DNA of 62,831 nt from Nocardia sp. alder85J (GCF_020176955.2 NZ_JAIUCZ020000020.1:1-62831), one strand, 5' to 3'; shown: positions 49,951 to 58,687, numbered from the stretch's first letter. The notes: generated by a model not told the origin, from the letters alone. Made by a program: numbers and translations.

Positions 49951-50904
49951 ATGTCCACCCTGCTTCTCCCGCCCCGGACCGGACCCATCGAAAACGCGGC
50001 GTTGCTGCCTGAATCCGGTAGGGCCGCAACCGATTACCTGTACATCCTGGATACGGACATCTTCTACGATGTCGATGACGCCGTGGCGGTCGCGCTGGCC
50101 GCATTCCTGATCGGCCCCGGTCGACTGGTCATCGTCACCTCCGACGAGACCCGCGGCCGCCGCGCGATGCTGTCACGACGGTTTGTCCGCCGGCTCGGCC
50201 GCACCGATGTCACCGTGCTGCCCGGTGTCGACCTGGCCGGCGACCGGTTCGTGCTCGATCACCACCTCACCGGCCTCACCAGTGACCCGCAACCCGACTT
50301 CGCCACCACCGGACATCTCGCGGACCTCTGCGACGCCCATCCCGGCCCGGTCGTCTGGATCGGGTGCGGCCCGCTGTCGAATCTGGCCGCACTGCTGACC
50401 GCCCGGCCCGACCTCGCCGACTCGATCCAACTGGTGATGATGGGCGGTTGGCTCGATCCCGCCCGCTATCGCGACCCGTCCAGGGCATCCCACAATCTCC
50501 GCGTCGACCCCCGCGCCGCCGCCCTGGTGCTGCGGCTGCTCGACGGGGCCCGGCTGGTGCTCAGTGAGCACACCGGCGTCCCCGAACTGTGCGTCACCGC
50601 CGATCATCGGCTGTACCGGGAACTCGCGGCCAACCCGGAGCCCTGGGCCAGGTTGATCGTGGCGAACTTCGATTCCTGGTTCAGCTTCCAGCTCAGCCGG
50701 GGCAAGCCCGCAGCCTGCCACCTGCACGACGTGCTCACCCTCGCCGCCGCGCTCGGCACGCCGGTCACTTTCGCCGACGAGTACATACGCATCGGCGGCG
50801 ACGTCCGGTTCACTCGCGACAGGAGCGGTCGCCGCCTGCTGGTCAGTACCGATTGCGATTACTCGGCCGTCAACACCTGGATGTTCGACACCCTCTGCGC
50901 GTGA
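49951..50904 (+). CDS. Nucleoside hydrolase (IunH/CU-NH type)
   Basis: 317 residues. The signature D-x-D-x3-DVDDA is present in ILDTDIFYDVDDAVAVALAA, giving the calcium-binding aspartates. The late HDVLTLAAALGTP matches the conserved His-Asp pair near the C-terminus, and GPLSNLAALLTARP matches the conserved G-P-x-T/S-N-x-A segment. This enzyme family cleaves the N-glycosidic bond of ribonucleosides to base plus ribose. It follows pseudoenzyme 1 closely and is the clearest pointer that the cluster deals with nucleosides. Residue conservation suggests an active enzyme; base preference cannot be read. Confidence 0.85.
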   Translation: MSTLLLPPRTGPIENAALLPESGRAATDYLYILDTDIFYDVDDAVAVALAAFLIGPGRLVIVTSDETRGRRAMLSRRFVRRLGRTDVTVLPGVDLAGDRFVLDHHLTGLTSDPQPDFATTGHLADLCDAHPGPVVWIGCGPLSNLAALLTARPDLADSIQLVMMGGWLDPARYRDPSRASHNLRVDPRAAALVLRLLDGARLVLSEHTGVPELCVTADHRLYRELAANPEPWARLIVANFDSWFSFQLSRGKPAACHLHDVLTLAAALGTPVTFADEYIRIGGDVRFTRDRSGRRLLVSTDCDYSAVNTWMFDTLCA

Positions 50905-50947
50905 CGCGAACGCGCGTTCGCATTCCGATCCGAACCGAAAGGTCCCC

Positions 50948-51277
50948 ATGCCCGATCACTACCTCGGCGTCACCGCCTTCGTGACCAACGAGGGTGCTCC
51001 CCTGCCCCGTGGCTCCGCGTGGCTGGCGCAGCTGACCCGCGAATACGGGCCCGCGTACGCGCAAATGCTCGCCCGCGCCGTCGAAAACGCCAGTCAAAAC
51101 GACCAGGACGCCTACATGGAGGGCCTGAACCAGGCCGTCGACGTACTGGCCGAAGCCGACGGCGATCGGGAGCACTGCAAGAGGCTCGCCCTCGGCCACG
51201 TCCGGAGATTCCTCGAGGAGTTCACGGCCGACGGCGCGCTACCGGGCGAGCAGAGACCGGGGCGGGCCGAGTCATGA
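50948..51277 (+). CDS. Small helical hypothetical protein
   Basis: 109 residues, GAAAGG before ATG. Helical: AWLAQLTREYGPAYAQMLAR, QAVDVLAEADGDREHCKRLA. No motif. ATGA overlap with the next gene, therefore co-translated. Confidence 0.5.
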   Translation: MPDHYLGVTAFVTNEGAPLPRGSAWLAQLTREYGPAYAQMLARAVENASQNDQDAYMEGLNQAVDVLAEADGDREHCKRLALGHVRRFLEEFTADGALPGEQRPGRAES

Positions 51278-51759
51278 CCACCGCCGAAATCACCCGGATC
51301 CTCCCCACATGGGAGGACACGCTCGAGTCCCGGACGGTGTTCTATCGGAGTGTCTGCGGATTGGCCGCCTACGTCCGGCCGGAGCTGGACGCGATCAGCG
51401 TGGACGCCAGCGAGACCCTCGGCGCGATCGTCATGCCGGCGGCACTCGCGGACCGAGTCCACAACGACATGCACCACCGCGGAATCGGCGTCGGGCCGAT
51501 CATCACCAACACCCGCGCGCAACGATGGACATGGCTGGTCCGGCCGGACATCCCCGCCGACACCGCGCTCTACGCCGCGATGTTCCGCATAGCCGTCCAC
51601 GTGGCGCGGCCGGGTACGCCGATCGCGCTACCGTCGCCGATCGCCCGCCATGTCGGGATTCGCTGCTGGGCAGCCTCGCCGACCGACGCCTTCCGGCCGG
51701 CCGCGTCGGTGGTGCTCGCCGCCGTCACCGCGTGCACCACACCACGGCGGGTGCCGTAG
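51274..51759 (+). CDS. Hypothetical protein
   Basis: 161 residues. AISVDASETLGAIVMPAALA and TRAQRWTWLVRPDIPADTAL, then GTPIALPSPIARHVGIRCWA recall the small actinobacterial proteins with a prim-pol-like opening (W-x-F/WLV...D, then LPSP), which lack catalytic motifs. The match is faint. No membrane segment. Function unknown. Confidence 0.45.
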   Translation: MTTAEITRILPTWEDTLESRTVFYRSVCGLAAYVRPELDAISVDASETLGAIVMPAALADRVHNDMHHRGIGVGPIITNTRAQRWTWLVRPDIPADTALYAAMFRIAVHVARPGTPIALPSPIARHVGIRCWAASPTDAFRPAASVVLAAVTACTTPRRVP

Positions 51760-51825
51760 TGACCAGTTCCGAGATGTGAGTCCGGAAAATTCTGACCGCC
51801 AACCACTTTCGAGAGGTACCGCACA

Positions 51826-52623
51826 TTGTTCATGACCGACCATCCCGGGTGGCTGGTGTCCGACACCGGTGACATGTACCGCGCCGTCGCCCCTGGCACC
51901 ACCCCGGCCCTGATCACCGCCCGGCCGACCGGACTCGGCCGCGACATGGTGATCGACCTCGGCGGCGCCGGCGCACGCGTCGACTACACCGACCCGGGCG
52001 CCCTCACCGGCCCCGACGACCTCACAGGCCCGCTGAGGAACATGGGAGTCGTTGCCCGCGTGGCGAATCCGAGCTTATGGGACGCGCTCACGGCCGCGAT
52101 CATGCGGCAGGTGATCCAGCCGAGCCACGCCCGCGCCCGCTACGTCCGGTTCTGCACCACCCACGGCACCTCGGTTACCGGCCGCGGCGTCACCGCATCG
52201 GGGTTCCCCAGCCCCACGCGAATCTCCGCGATGACCGACGATCAGTTCCAGCTGGCAGGGGCCGCGTATCCCGCGCCGGGGCTGCGTGCGGCTGCTCGTG
52301 CCTACCTGAACCGCCGCGAGGAGTGGCTCAAGGCCCCCGCCGACGAGCTGATCACCGCGCTGCAAGAAATACCGCAGGTCGGGCCGTGGACCGCCCGCAC
52401 TGCCGTCGCCGACTACACCGGCCGCTTCGATCTCTACCCCTACACCGACCTCCCTCTCCAGACCTGGGCACGGCAGCTGAACCCGGCCCGGAGCTGGCCC
52501 GATGGTGCTGTCGCCTTCCGGACGGCCTGGGAAGACATCGCCGCCGACCAGCTGTCCGCCTGGACACAGCTGACCCTCGCATGGGGGCTCAGATACGGCA
52601 CCCCAACCCGAGCCGTCCCGTGA
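51826..52623 (+). CDS. HhH-GPD DNA glycosylase-like protein
   Basis: 265 residues if TTG 51826 is used (GAGAGG at 51811-51816 fits it); ATG 51832 is the alternative. LWDALTAAIMRQVIQPSHAR, then YPAPGLRAAARAYL and the helix-hairpin-helix LITALQEIPQVGPWTARTAV followed by DLYPYTDLPLQTWAR, with the catalytic-position Asp in YTDLPL, match AlkA/3-methyladenine glycosylase II-type proteins. The enzymes remove damaged or modified bases from DNA. The N-terminal 75 residues form an extra beta-rich domain. On a plasmid beside nucleoside-handling genes, a role in removing a particular modified base is possible. Confidence 0.75.
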   Translation: MFMTDHPGWLVSDTGDMYRAVAPGTTPALITARPTGLGRDMVIDLGGAGARVDYTDPGALTGPDDLTGPLRNMGVVARVANPSLWDALTAAIMRQVIQPSHARARYVRFCTTHGTSVTGRGVTASGFPSPTRISAMTDDQFQLAGAAYPAPGLRAAARAYLNRREEWLKAPADELITALQEIPQVGPWTARTAVADYTGRFDLYPYTDLPLQTWARQLNPARSWPDGAVAFRTAWEDIAADQLSAWTQLTLAWGLRYGTPTRAVP

Positions 52624-52686
52624 TCTGACCAAGCCGAACAGACAGATGTCCCAGCTCATCAACCCCACCACCGGCAAACACAGGAC

Positions 52687-53778
52687 ATGACGAACCGACC
52701 CCCCACACCCCCGACCACCCCATTCGGGCACCTGACCTCGGTGCCCGACGACACAACCAAGTCCCCGGATCCGGCCGGCCCGCGATCCGGCCCGAGCGAT
52801 CCCGCCCTGCCGAAGGACTACCAGATCCCCTGGCCTCCCGAGTTGCTCACGGCCTTCAACCGCCTACGCCCGATAATGCCGGGCTTGGTCCGCACCGACC
52901 TGCCGCCTCACCCGACCAGCGCCCGCGACGTCGACCACATGGTGACCCTGCTACGCAACCGCGACCAGGACGCCGGAGAGCCGTTCGCGTGGGCCGCGAC
53001 CTGGTACCTGCTGCACCACCGGCCCCGAACGGTCGTGACCGCCGCCACCGGGCCGCACGCCGTACGCGGGTGGGCATACGCCGCCGCCACCACCGGCATA
53101 CCGGTCACCGTGTACGTTCCCGCGACCTGCCCGACCCCGGTCATGCACCGCGCCACCGCCGCCGGACTCGGCATCGAGGTCATCGACGGCGATTGGACTG
53201 CCACGCGCGCCGCCGCCGACCGATACCGCGGCCCCGCGATGGTCCCCCCGCCGGACGACCCCGTACTGTGCCTCGGCGCCGAAGCATTCGCTCAGGAATC
53301 CCGCAGCGTCTCCCCCGCCGCCGACGTCCTGATCATCCCTATCGACGAGCCCGCCGTCCTCACCGGAATCGCCTCCGCCGCAGCGCGATACAGAATTCAG
53401 CTGGTCGTCGCCGAACCGTGCCGGAAACCGCGTCGGCTGCCCACCCCGGCGACGCTCACCGACGATGTCCTGCGCGTACCTGTTCCCGCCGCCGCCGCTC
53501 GAACGGCCGCCGAACTTGTGCAACAGGAACTCGGCTGGTCGCCAGGACGCCGGGGCGCGCTCGCGCTCGCTGCGGCCATCCACCCTGCCGTCATGGCCCT
53601 GACCGGCGGCCGGAACAAGCACGACCACCAGAAAAACACCACCGCCGTACTCCCCGACGCCGACGCACCGCGGCCAGATACTCGGTGGGACTGGCAACGT
53701 ACCGCCGGGTGTCAGCCACGCCGGATCGAGCACACTGCGCCGCCGCCGGCCGTGATCCGAAGGGGCAACAAGCGATAG
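52687..53778 (+). CDS. Threonine-dehydratase-fold protein lacking the PLP lysine (pseudoenzyme 2)
   Basis: 363 residues. After a Pro-rich leader the family layout is plain: TVVTAATGPHAVRGWAYAAA for the ASxGNHAxGxA segment, TGIPVTVYVPATCPTPVMHR for G-I-x-x-x-V-x-P, GLGIEVIDGDWTATRAAADR, and VLIIPIDEPAVLTGIASAAA for the VPVGGGGL region. The place of the SFK-x-RG lysine reads AGEPFAWAATWYLL, with no lysine. The second such protein in one cluster, it may pair with the first. Identity between the two is low. C-terminal 60 residues are polar and disordered. Confidence 0.7.
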   Translation: MTNRPPTPPTTPFGHLTSVPDDTTKSPDPAGPRSGPSDPALPKDYQIPWPPELLTAFNRLRPIMPGLVRTDLPPHPTSARDVDHMVTLLRNRDQDAGEPFAWAATWYLLHHRPRTVVTAATGPHAVRGWAYAAATTGIPVTVYVPATCPTPVMHRATAAGLGIEVIDGDWTATRAAADRYRGPAMVPPPDDPVLCLGAEAFAQESRSVSPAADVLIIPIDEPAVLTGIASAAARYRIQLVVAEPCRKPRRLPTPATLTDDVLRVPVPAAAARTAAELVQQELGWSPGRRGALALAAAIHPAVMALTGGRNKHDHQKNTTAVLPDADAPRPDTRWDWQRTAGCQPRRIEHTAPPPAVIRRGNKR

Positions 53779-53868
53779 GCGCGACGACGGCATGACCCGG
53801 CGTCCGCACTTGAGCGGTGGACGGAACTCGTCAGCCGACCGGCGCAGGTCCGCGAATCCTGGTCAGCT

Positions 53869-55119
53869 TCAAGCCCGTGTGACTTCGATGGTGATATCCG
53901 CCGCCTTGCGCAGCCGCTCAGTGAGCACGTCGCCCATCGCCGACGCCGGGGTCAGCACACCCGCCATCTCCGGCAACTCGTCGTACGCCAGGCACAGGGC
54001 CGCCTCGCCGAGCATGACCGCGGTGGCCTGGTAGCCCGGATCACCGTGCGCGGCGAAGGTGCACACGTACTTCGCGCCCGAACTCGTCTCGGCGAACGTC
54101 CTCATCGTGAACCACCCCGTGCGCCGGGTGGATTCACCCGGCCCGGTACCCGGCCCAGGAAGCACCCGATCCAGCAGCCACCGCCCCGCCGGAAAACGCG
54201 ACAGCAACGCGCCGAGCACCATCACGCCCACCACGCCACCCGAAACCCCCGTCGCGAACACCGGCGCCAGCCGGGAACCACCGACGCTCATCACCTCGCG
54301 GTAGCGGAAGTTCTTCCCGTACACCCAGCCCAACAGCCCGTTACTGCGCCGCACGACCTTCGTATTGTGCTGTGCCATCGGAAACGTCGCCACCCAGCCG
54401 TCCAGGCTCGCATCGATCCCCGAGGCCCGCTCGAGCGCCTGATCCGTCTGCCGCCCGACATCCGGGTCCATCGCCCGGTCCGGACTCAGCGAATACGGGT
54501 GCGCCAGCACCCGGCCCTTCGACGGATCGGCGACGATCTCCTCCAGCATGGCCCGCGCGGTGTCGATGGTGCCGCCGCTCACCCCGCCCTTGAGCGCGGC
54601 AACCAACGTGGTGTCGCCGAGTTCGCCGGCATTGTCGATCACCGATCGGCGGTACAGCTGGTACACACTCAGATCCGACGGAATCGAGTCGTAGCCACAG
54701 GAATTCACGATCCGCGCACCGCTCGCGACAGCCTGATCATGGCACCCGTCGATGCAGTCCCGGATGAACAGCGGCTCCCCGGTCAGATCGGCGTAATCCG
54801 TGCCGGCCCGCGCGCACGCCTGCACCACCGGCAGCCCGTACCGCACGAACGGGCCCACGGTCGTGACCACCACCCGCGTACGAGCCGCCAGCGCATCGAG
54901 CGAATCCTGATCGGACACATCGGCCTGGATCAACGCCCAGCCTCCCGCCGCCGCGGGCAAGCCCTCCCGGAGATTCGCCAGCTTCTCCAAAGACCGGCCC
55001 GCCAACGCAATTCGCGCACCCGCCGGGGCCGCGGAGGCCAGATAGCGCGCGGTCAGCGCGCCCGCAAACCCCGTCGCGCCGAACAGCACAAGGTCGAACT
55101 CACGATCGCGATTCTGCAT
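53869..55119 (-). CDS. Saccharopine-dehydrogenase-like / trans-acting enoyl reductase family protein
   Basis: 416 residues. Rossmann loop LVLFGATGFAGALTARYL, then VVVTTVGPFVRYGLPVVQAC and YADLTGEPLFIRDCID, NSCGYDSIPSDL typify the mycobacterial trans-acting enoyl reductase group (Rv2953-like) in the saccharopine dehydrogenase superfamily. A hydrophobic segment (GVVGVMVLGALLSRF) may bring it to the membrane. Related proteins reduce double bonds in phenolic and polyketide lipids. Opposite in direction to the accessory cluster, so separate transcription. Confidence 0.75.
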   Translation of the reverse strand: MQNRDREFDLVLFGATGFAGALTARYLASAAPAGARIALAGRSLEKLANLREGLPAAAGGWALIQADVSDQDSLDALAARTRVVVTTVGPFVRYGLPVVQACARAGTDYADLTGEPLFIRDCIDGCHDQAVASGARIVNSCGYDSIPSDLSVYQLYRRSVIDNAGELGDTTLVAALKGGVSGGTIDTARAMLEEIVADPSKGRVLAHPYSLSPDRAMDPDVGRQTDQALERASGIDASLDGWVATFPMAQHNTKVVRRSNGLLGWVYGKNFRYREVMSVGGSRLAPVFATGVSGGVVGVMVLGALLSRFPAGRWLLDRVLPGPGTGPGESTRRTGWFTMRTFAETSSGAKYVCTFAAHGDPGYQATAVMLGEAALCLAYDELPEMAGVLTPASAMGDVLTERLRKAADITIEVTRA

Positions 55120-55213
55120 CAGCCCACAGTATCGGCGACCGCCAGCCGGCCGGGCCCGCCGCGGACTCCAGCACCAGAGACCACCGGGTGACCGGCCGGT
55201 CTACGCTCGGGTG

Positions 55214-55768
55214 ATGCCGATGCCTCACTCCATGATCCGCCCCGGCGACCCCGTGCCGCCGGACATCGAGGAGGCCGACCTGCTCGCCGCGATCATCATC
55301 GGCGAACCGGTGCTCATTCTCCTCCCCCGTTGGGGTGTGACCACGATCCGCGAAGACGGAACCCTCGCCGCCGCAGACGCATTCGCCGCAGCGATCCACG
55401 CCCACGGAGCCTCACCGCTGACCGATCTCCCGTTCACCGGCGAGCCGGTCACCGACTGGACGGCCACAATCGACACCACCACCGGGGCGCGCATCACCGG
55501 TCCGGGTGCCGTCGGCGAGGTCTACACCGGCAGCCTGCCGCCGGCCACCGGAGAATGGCTCGCCCAGGCCGCCGACAACCAGCAACACGGACACGGAATC
55601 GTCGTCATCACCGGCACCGCGAACCCGACCCCGGATGCGGCCCTGGACATGATCGCCGAAGGCCACGCCAGCTGGGTACGCGCATCCGTCCGGCTCCACA
55701 CCGGACCGGATACCCATCGCGCCCAGCCGAATTCGACTCCCCCACCCCGCCGGAGCGAACTACCGTAG
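55214..55768 (+). CDS. Hypothetical protein, paralogue of 38061-38534
   Basis: 184 residues from ATG 55214 (GTG 55211 overlaps it). Beta-rich core as in the paralogue plus about 25 extra C-terminal polar residues (HTGPDTHRAQPNSTPPPRR). Divergent from the enoyl-reductase-like gene. No known function. Confidence 0.6.
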   Translation: MPMPHSMIRPGDPVPPDIEEADLLAAIIIGEPVLILLPRWGVTTIREDGTLAAADAFAAAIHAHGASPLTDLPFTGEPVTDWTATIDTTTGARITGPGAVGEVYTGSLPPATGEWLAQAADNQQHGHGIVVITGTANPTPDAALDMIAEGHASWVRASVRLHTGPDTHRAQPNSTPPPRRSELP

Positions 55769-55772
55769 GCGG

Positions 55773-56003
55773 ATGGACATCGCCCCGGACATGATGCTGG
55801 GCCTCACCGTCGACCAGCGCGCCGCCGCGGACCGCCTCGAGCTGACCCCGAGCGTAGACCTGCTGCTCACCTACTCCGGCCCCGTCGATGGCTGGATCGC
55901 CTCGCTGCTCACCCCCGACGGCGACCAGCAGCAGGCCACCGGCGACGACATCGGGCCCTTCCTGCTCGCCGCCGCCGAAAGATGGGCCAACCCCATCATC
56001 TGA
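55773..56003 (+). CDS. Small hypothetical protein
   Basis: 76 residues, four bases after the previous stop. LGLTVDQRAAADRLELTPSV and DGWIASLLTPDGDQQQATGD. Part of its pattern (SGPVDGWIASLLTPDG) echoes the PVTDWTATIDTT part of the preceding protein, so possibly a distant relative. Unknown. Confidence 0.45.
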   Translation: MDIAPDMMLGLTVDQRAAADRLELTPSVDLLLTYSGPVDGWIASLLTPDGDQQQATGDDIGPFLLAAAERWANPII

Positions 56004-56045
56004 CCCCGCAGCACAGCCCCGCTGCCGATCGGGCCGGACCGACGG

Positions 56046-56744
56046 TCAGTGCCCCATCCCGATACCGCCATCCACATTGATCACGGTCCCGGTAATGAAT
56101 CCGGCGTTCGGCGACAGCAGGAAAGCGACGGTCGCGGCGACCTCTTCGGGCTTGCCGAAGCGCCCCAGCGGCGTGTACTCCTTCGCCTTCTCCACGACGA
56201 AATCCGACACCGCTGCGGACATGTCGGACTCGGTGAACCCGGGCGCAACAACGTTGGCGGTGATGTTGCGTGCGCCCATCTCCCGGACGAGCCCGCGCGC
56301 CAGGCCCACCACGCCGGCCTTGGCAGAGACGTAGTTGAGCTGGCCGGGCATCCCGGCCAGACCGCTCGAGGACCCGATGATGACGATGCGCCCGAACCGG
56401 TGCCGCACCATCATGCGATTGGCCCGCTTGACCACCCGGAAAACGCCGGTGAGGTTGGTGTCGATGACCCGTTCGAACTGGTCCTCATCCATGCGCACGA
56501 GCAAGCCGTCGGCCGTGATCCCTGCGTTCGCCACCAGCCCCTCCACCGGGCCGTCTTCCTTCTCGACATGGCTGAACGCGGCGTCGACGGACGCGGCATC
56601 GGTGACATCGCATTCCACCGGCCGGACGCCGTCGGGCACCGAGGCCCCACGGTGAGTTCCCCAGACGTTGTGACCATCCTTCACCAAATAGGTTGCGATA
56701 GCAGCGCCGATACCCCGGTTGGCTCCGGTGACAAGGACTCGCAC
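56046..56744 (-). CDS. FabG/MabA-like 3-oxoacyl-ACP reductase
   Basis: 232 residues; GTG 56744 is chosen because GGAGG lies nine bases upstream, although the frame is open much further. Short-chain dehydrogenase: VTGANRGIG nucleotide motif, NAGIT, catalytic Ser in IIGSSSGLAG and Tyr-x3-Lys in NYVSAKAG, ending INVDGGIGMGH. The wording VLVTGANRGIGAAIATYLVK resembles the mycobacterial MabA/FabG1 group, which reduces beta-ketoacyl-ACP in mycolate synthesis. A plasmid copy may supply a specialised lipid or resistance variant; this is inference. Confidence 0.85.
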   Translation of the reverse strand: MRVLVTGANRGIGAAIATYLVKDGHNVWGTHRGASVPDGVRPVECDVTDAASVDAAFSHVEKEDGPVEGLVANAGITADGLLVRMDEDQFERVIDTNLTGVFRVVKRANRMMVRHRFGRIVIIGSSSGLAGMPGQLNYVSAKAGVVGLARGLVREMGARNITANVVAPGFTESDMSAAVSDFVVEKAKEYTPLGRFGKPEEVAATVAFLLSPNAGFITGTVINVDGGIGMGH

Positions 56745-56809
56745 GAGTAGATACCTCCAAAGTTGTTTTGCACGTGCAGATTCAGGAAAGAAAACGGTCG
56801 GTTTGCTGT

Positions 56810-57745
56810 CTAGCTTTCGGTCAGGAGAATGATCGCCACGGGATCGCCGTGCTTCTCCTGCGCGGAGTGCAGAGCGAATTTCGTGGCGAGGAAACTCTGC
56901 CCGTCGATCACGATGTGCTGTTCCGCGCCCTCGCTCGAATCCGGCGAGCCGAGATGATCGAGGTCGATCTGATCGAGCACCTGCGCGATGCGGGATTCGC
57001 CCAGCGGCGCCATCTCGCCCACGGTGGTGAGCGGGATCCGATTCTTCTTCTCCACCAGCAACATTGTGGCGTGCGTGAAGCGGACCAGGGTTGCGATGTT
57101 CGATTCGAAGTTCTGGCGTTCCTTCAACACCATCGTGAGGCCGTAGAGGGTGCGCTGCCCGTCCTCGGCGACGCGCAGGCGGCAACTCGACCACATGTGC
57201 GTCCACTGATCTGCCGGCCTCAGTGACCAATACGAGTCGATCAACAGACCGTCATAGCCGGTCAGGGCATCGTAGTAGCCGCCGCACATGCCCCAGGCAT
57301 CCTCGGGGCACAGGTACATGAAAAGGTATTGCACGTGCCGTTCTTCGTTGGCGGCCCGGCCGTCACCGATCAAACTCGGATTGTCACCGCTGGTCCGGGT
57401 GGTCATCGCCGTCATGTCCAAGACCCAGCCGTTATACGTCGGCCGTTCCTTCTTCGGCGGTGTGGCAGCCACCCAGCAAATCAGGCCGATCGGTGTGCCG
57501 TCGGAGCCGTCGATCTGGTGAGTTTCGATGTGTAGCCCCGGAATTGCGGGTAGTTCCCTGCCCGCAAGCTTCGCGTCCACGACGGCAGTGAAGACCTGTT
57601 CGCCCTTGTGGTCCATGCCCAGTTTCGTCCGCACGCGGCGCAGCGGCCGCGCTACTCGTTCCCCGGCGAAGCTGTGCACGAAAACCTCACTGCCCAGCTT
57701 CGTTCCAATGATGTCTATCGCGATCCATTCCGCTGGAAGGGCCAT
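56810..57745 (-). CDS. Mycobacteriales-type protein with a possible PAS/GAF-like sensor domain
   Basis: 311 residues from ATG 57745 (MALPAEWIAIDIIG); longer upstream frames lack support. VRTKLGMDHKGEQVFTAVVD and HIETHQIDGSDGTPIGLICW, then SLRPADQWTHMWSSCRLRVA suggest two sensory alpha-beta domains, as seen in a family found in mycobacteria and nocardiae. No catalytic motif is recognised. It lies 65 bases upstream of fabG on the same strand, so probably co-transcribed with it; a regulator of lipid synthesis is possible but unproven. Confidence 0.5.
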   Translation of the reverse strand: MALPAEWIAIDIIGTKLGSEVFVHSFAGERVARPLRRVRTKLGMDHKGEQVFTAVVDAKLAGRELPAIPGLHIETHQIDGSDGTPIGLICWVAATPPKKERPTYNGWVLDMTAMTTRTSGDNPSLIGDGRAANEERHVQYLFMYLCPEDAWGMCGGYYDALTGYDGLLIDSYWSLRPADQWTHMWSSCRLRVAEDGQRTLYGLTMVLKERQNFESNIATLVRFTHATMLLVEKKNRIPLTTVGEMAPLGESRIAQVLDQIDLDHLGSPDSSEGAEQHIVIDGQSFLATKFALHSAQEKHGDPVAIILLTES

Positions 57746-58047
57746 GGAGCCAGCATAAGCATGGAACTGGTCGTCCGATTTCCCATACCGCACACAACGG
57801 GGCTGTGATCGCAGCCACGTAGCTGCCCGGAGAAATCCGCGTTGCCGCACCCATGTACCCCTGCTATGGTCGGGATTGCAACGGCAACTTTGCCGCTGCA
57901 TACGCCCGGTCGGTGAGCTTCTCCCGCGCCGGAAGCAGTTGGCCCGCCACGGCGGTGGGTCTGCTTTCGGATGCGTAGAACTCGGAGCCCCACCGGATGA
58001 ACACACTCAGACTCCCCCCTCCCGAGAACCGTTGGCGGCCAGCGCGA
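57746..58047. other. Intergenic region, no gene
   Basis: About 300 bases; promoters for 56810-57745 must lie here. Only short inverted repeats seen (CAACGGCAACTTTGCCGCTG near 57878). Confidence 0.35.
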
Positions 58048-58527
58048 TCAGCACCCCGCCAGCGGATCTTCCGTGTCCGCAACCAGCCCGTTGCGCTCGT
58101 ACGCCTCCCGGATCACCGCCGCCGGCAGGTCGAGGGCATCGCCGAGCCGCGCGGCCGCACCCTCGGACAGCGGCCTCTCGTGCGCCTCGAGTTTGGTCAG
58201 CGACGGCACCGGAATGCCCGCCCGCGCAGCGAGTTCCGGCTGAGTGAACAGCCGCAGGCAACGCCAGTCGCTCAGTCGCCGATCGCACTCGGGAATCCGA
58301 ATCACCTCGTGCACATCGACTTTCGGTTTGCCGCAGCGCGTCAGCTCTCCGTTCAGCGCGATCAACGCGCGCCGGAGAAGATCCACCTGCGGATTGCACA
58401 GGCCCGATTCCCAACGCCGCACGGTCTCATCGGACTTGATAGCAGCCAACTGGGCGAGCCGCCCACGGGAAAGCCCGGCGTCGGCGCGCGCCCGCGCGAA
58501 GCGGACGCCATCGAACCCACGCATCAC
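58048..58527 (-). CDS. Regulator with two XRE-type helix-turn-helix domains
   Basis: 159 residues. First HTH: VRFARARADAGLSRGRLAQL, KSDETVRRWESGLCNPQVDL. Second HTH: LFTQPELAARAGIPVPSLTK, LEAHERPLSEGAAARLGDAL. Tandem HTH repressors of this size often head conjugation operons of actinobacterial plasmids. It is divergent from the transfer operon and its leader; the AATACGAGTATT palindrome between them is a likely binding site. Confidence 0.75.
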   Translation of the reverse strand: MMRGFDGVRFARARADAGLSRGRLAQLAAIKSDETVRRWESGLCNPQVDLLRRALIALNGELTRCGKPKVDVHEVIRIPECDRRLSDWRCLRLFTQPELAARAGIPVPSLTKLEAHERPLSEGAAARLGDALDLPAAVIREAYERNGLVADTEDPLAGC

Positions 58528-58578
58528 ACTGCGGCTCAGCGCTCTGCCCGTTCGTCCATGCGTCGCATCCTATTCGAC

Positions 58579-58610
58579 TTGACTGAGAGGGTATTAAATA
58601 CGAGTATTCT
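58579..58610 (+). promoter_or_regulatory. Promoter and operator of the conjugation operon
   Basis: TTGACT at 58579-58584 is a good -35; possible -10 sequences TATTAAAT (58592) or TATTCT (58605) follow, with spacing that is short or long. The perfect palindrome AATACGAGTATT (58597-58608) overlaps the -10 region, as expected for a repressor site. Confidence 0.6.
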
Positions 58611-58659
58611 AAATGGGGGATTGCGTCAGGGGGCGCCAGGCCACCACCGAAAGGAGCTG

Positions 58660-58677
58660 GTGACGACACCCGAGTAG
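58660..58677 (+). CDS. Five-codon upstream reading frame
   Basis: GTG ACG ACA CCC GAG TAG, preceded by AAAGGAG at 58650-58656. A perfect ribosome site for such a short frame suggests that translation here affects the structured leader downstream. It could be chance. Confidence 0.4.
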   Translation: MTTPE

Positions 58678-58687
58678 CAGAGAAGCC

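Noticed and set aside
51274..51759. Primase/polymerase function
   Set aside because: Only a faint similarity to the opening of prim-pol-like proteins; no catalytic residues are visible.
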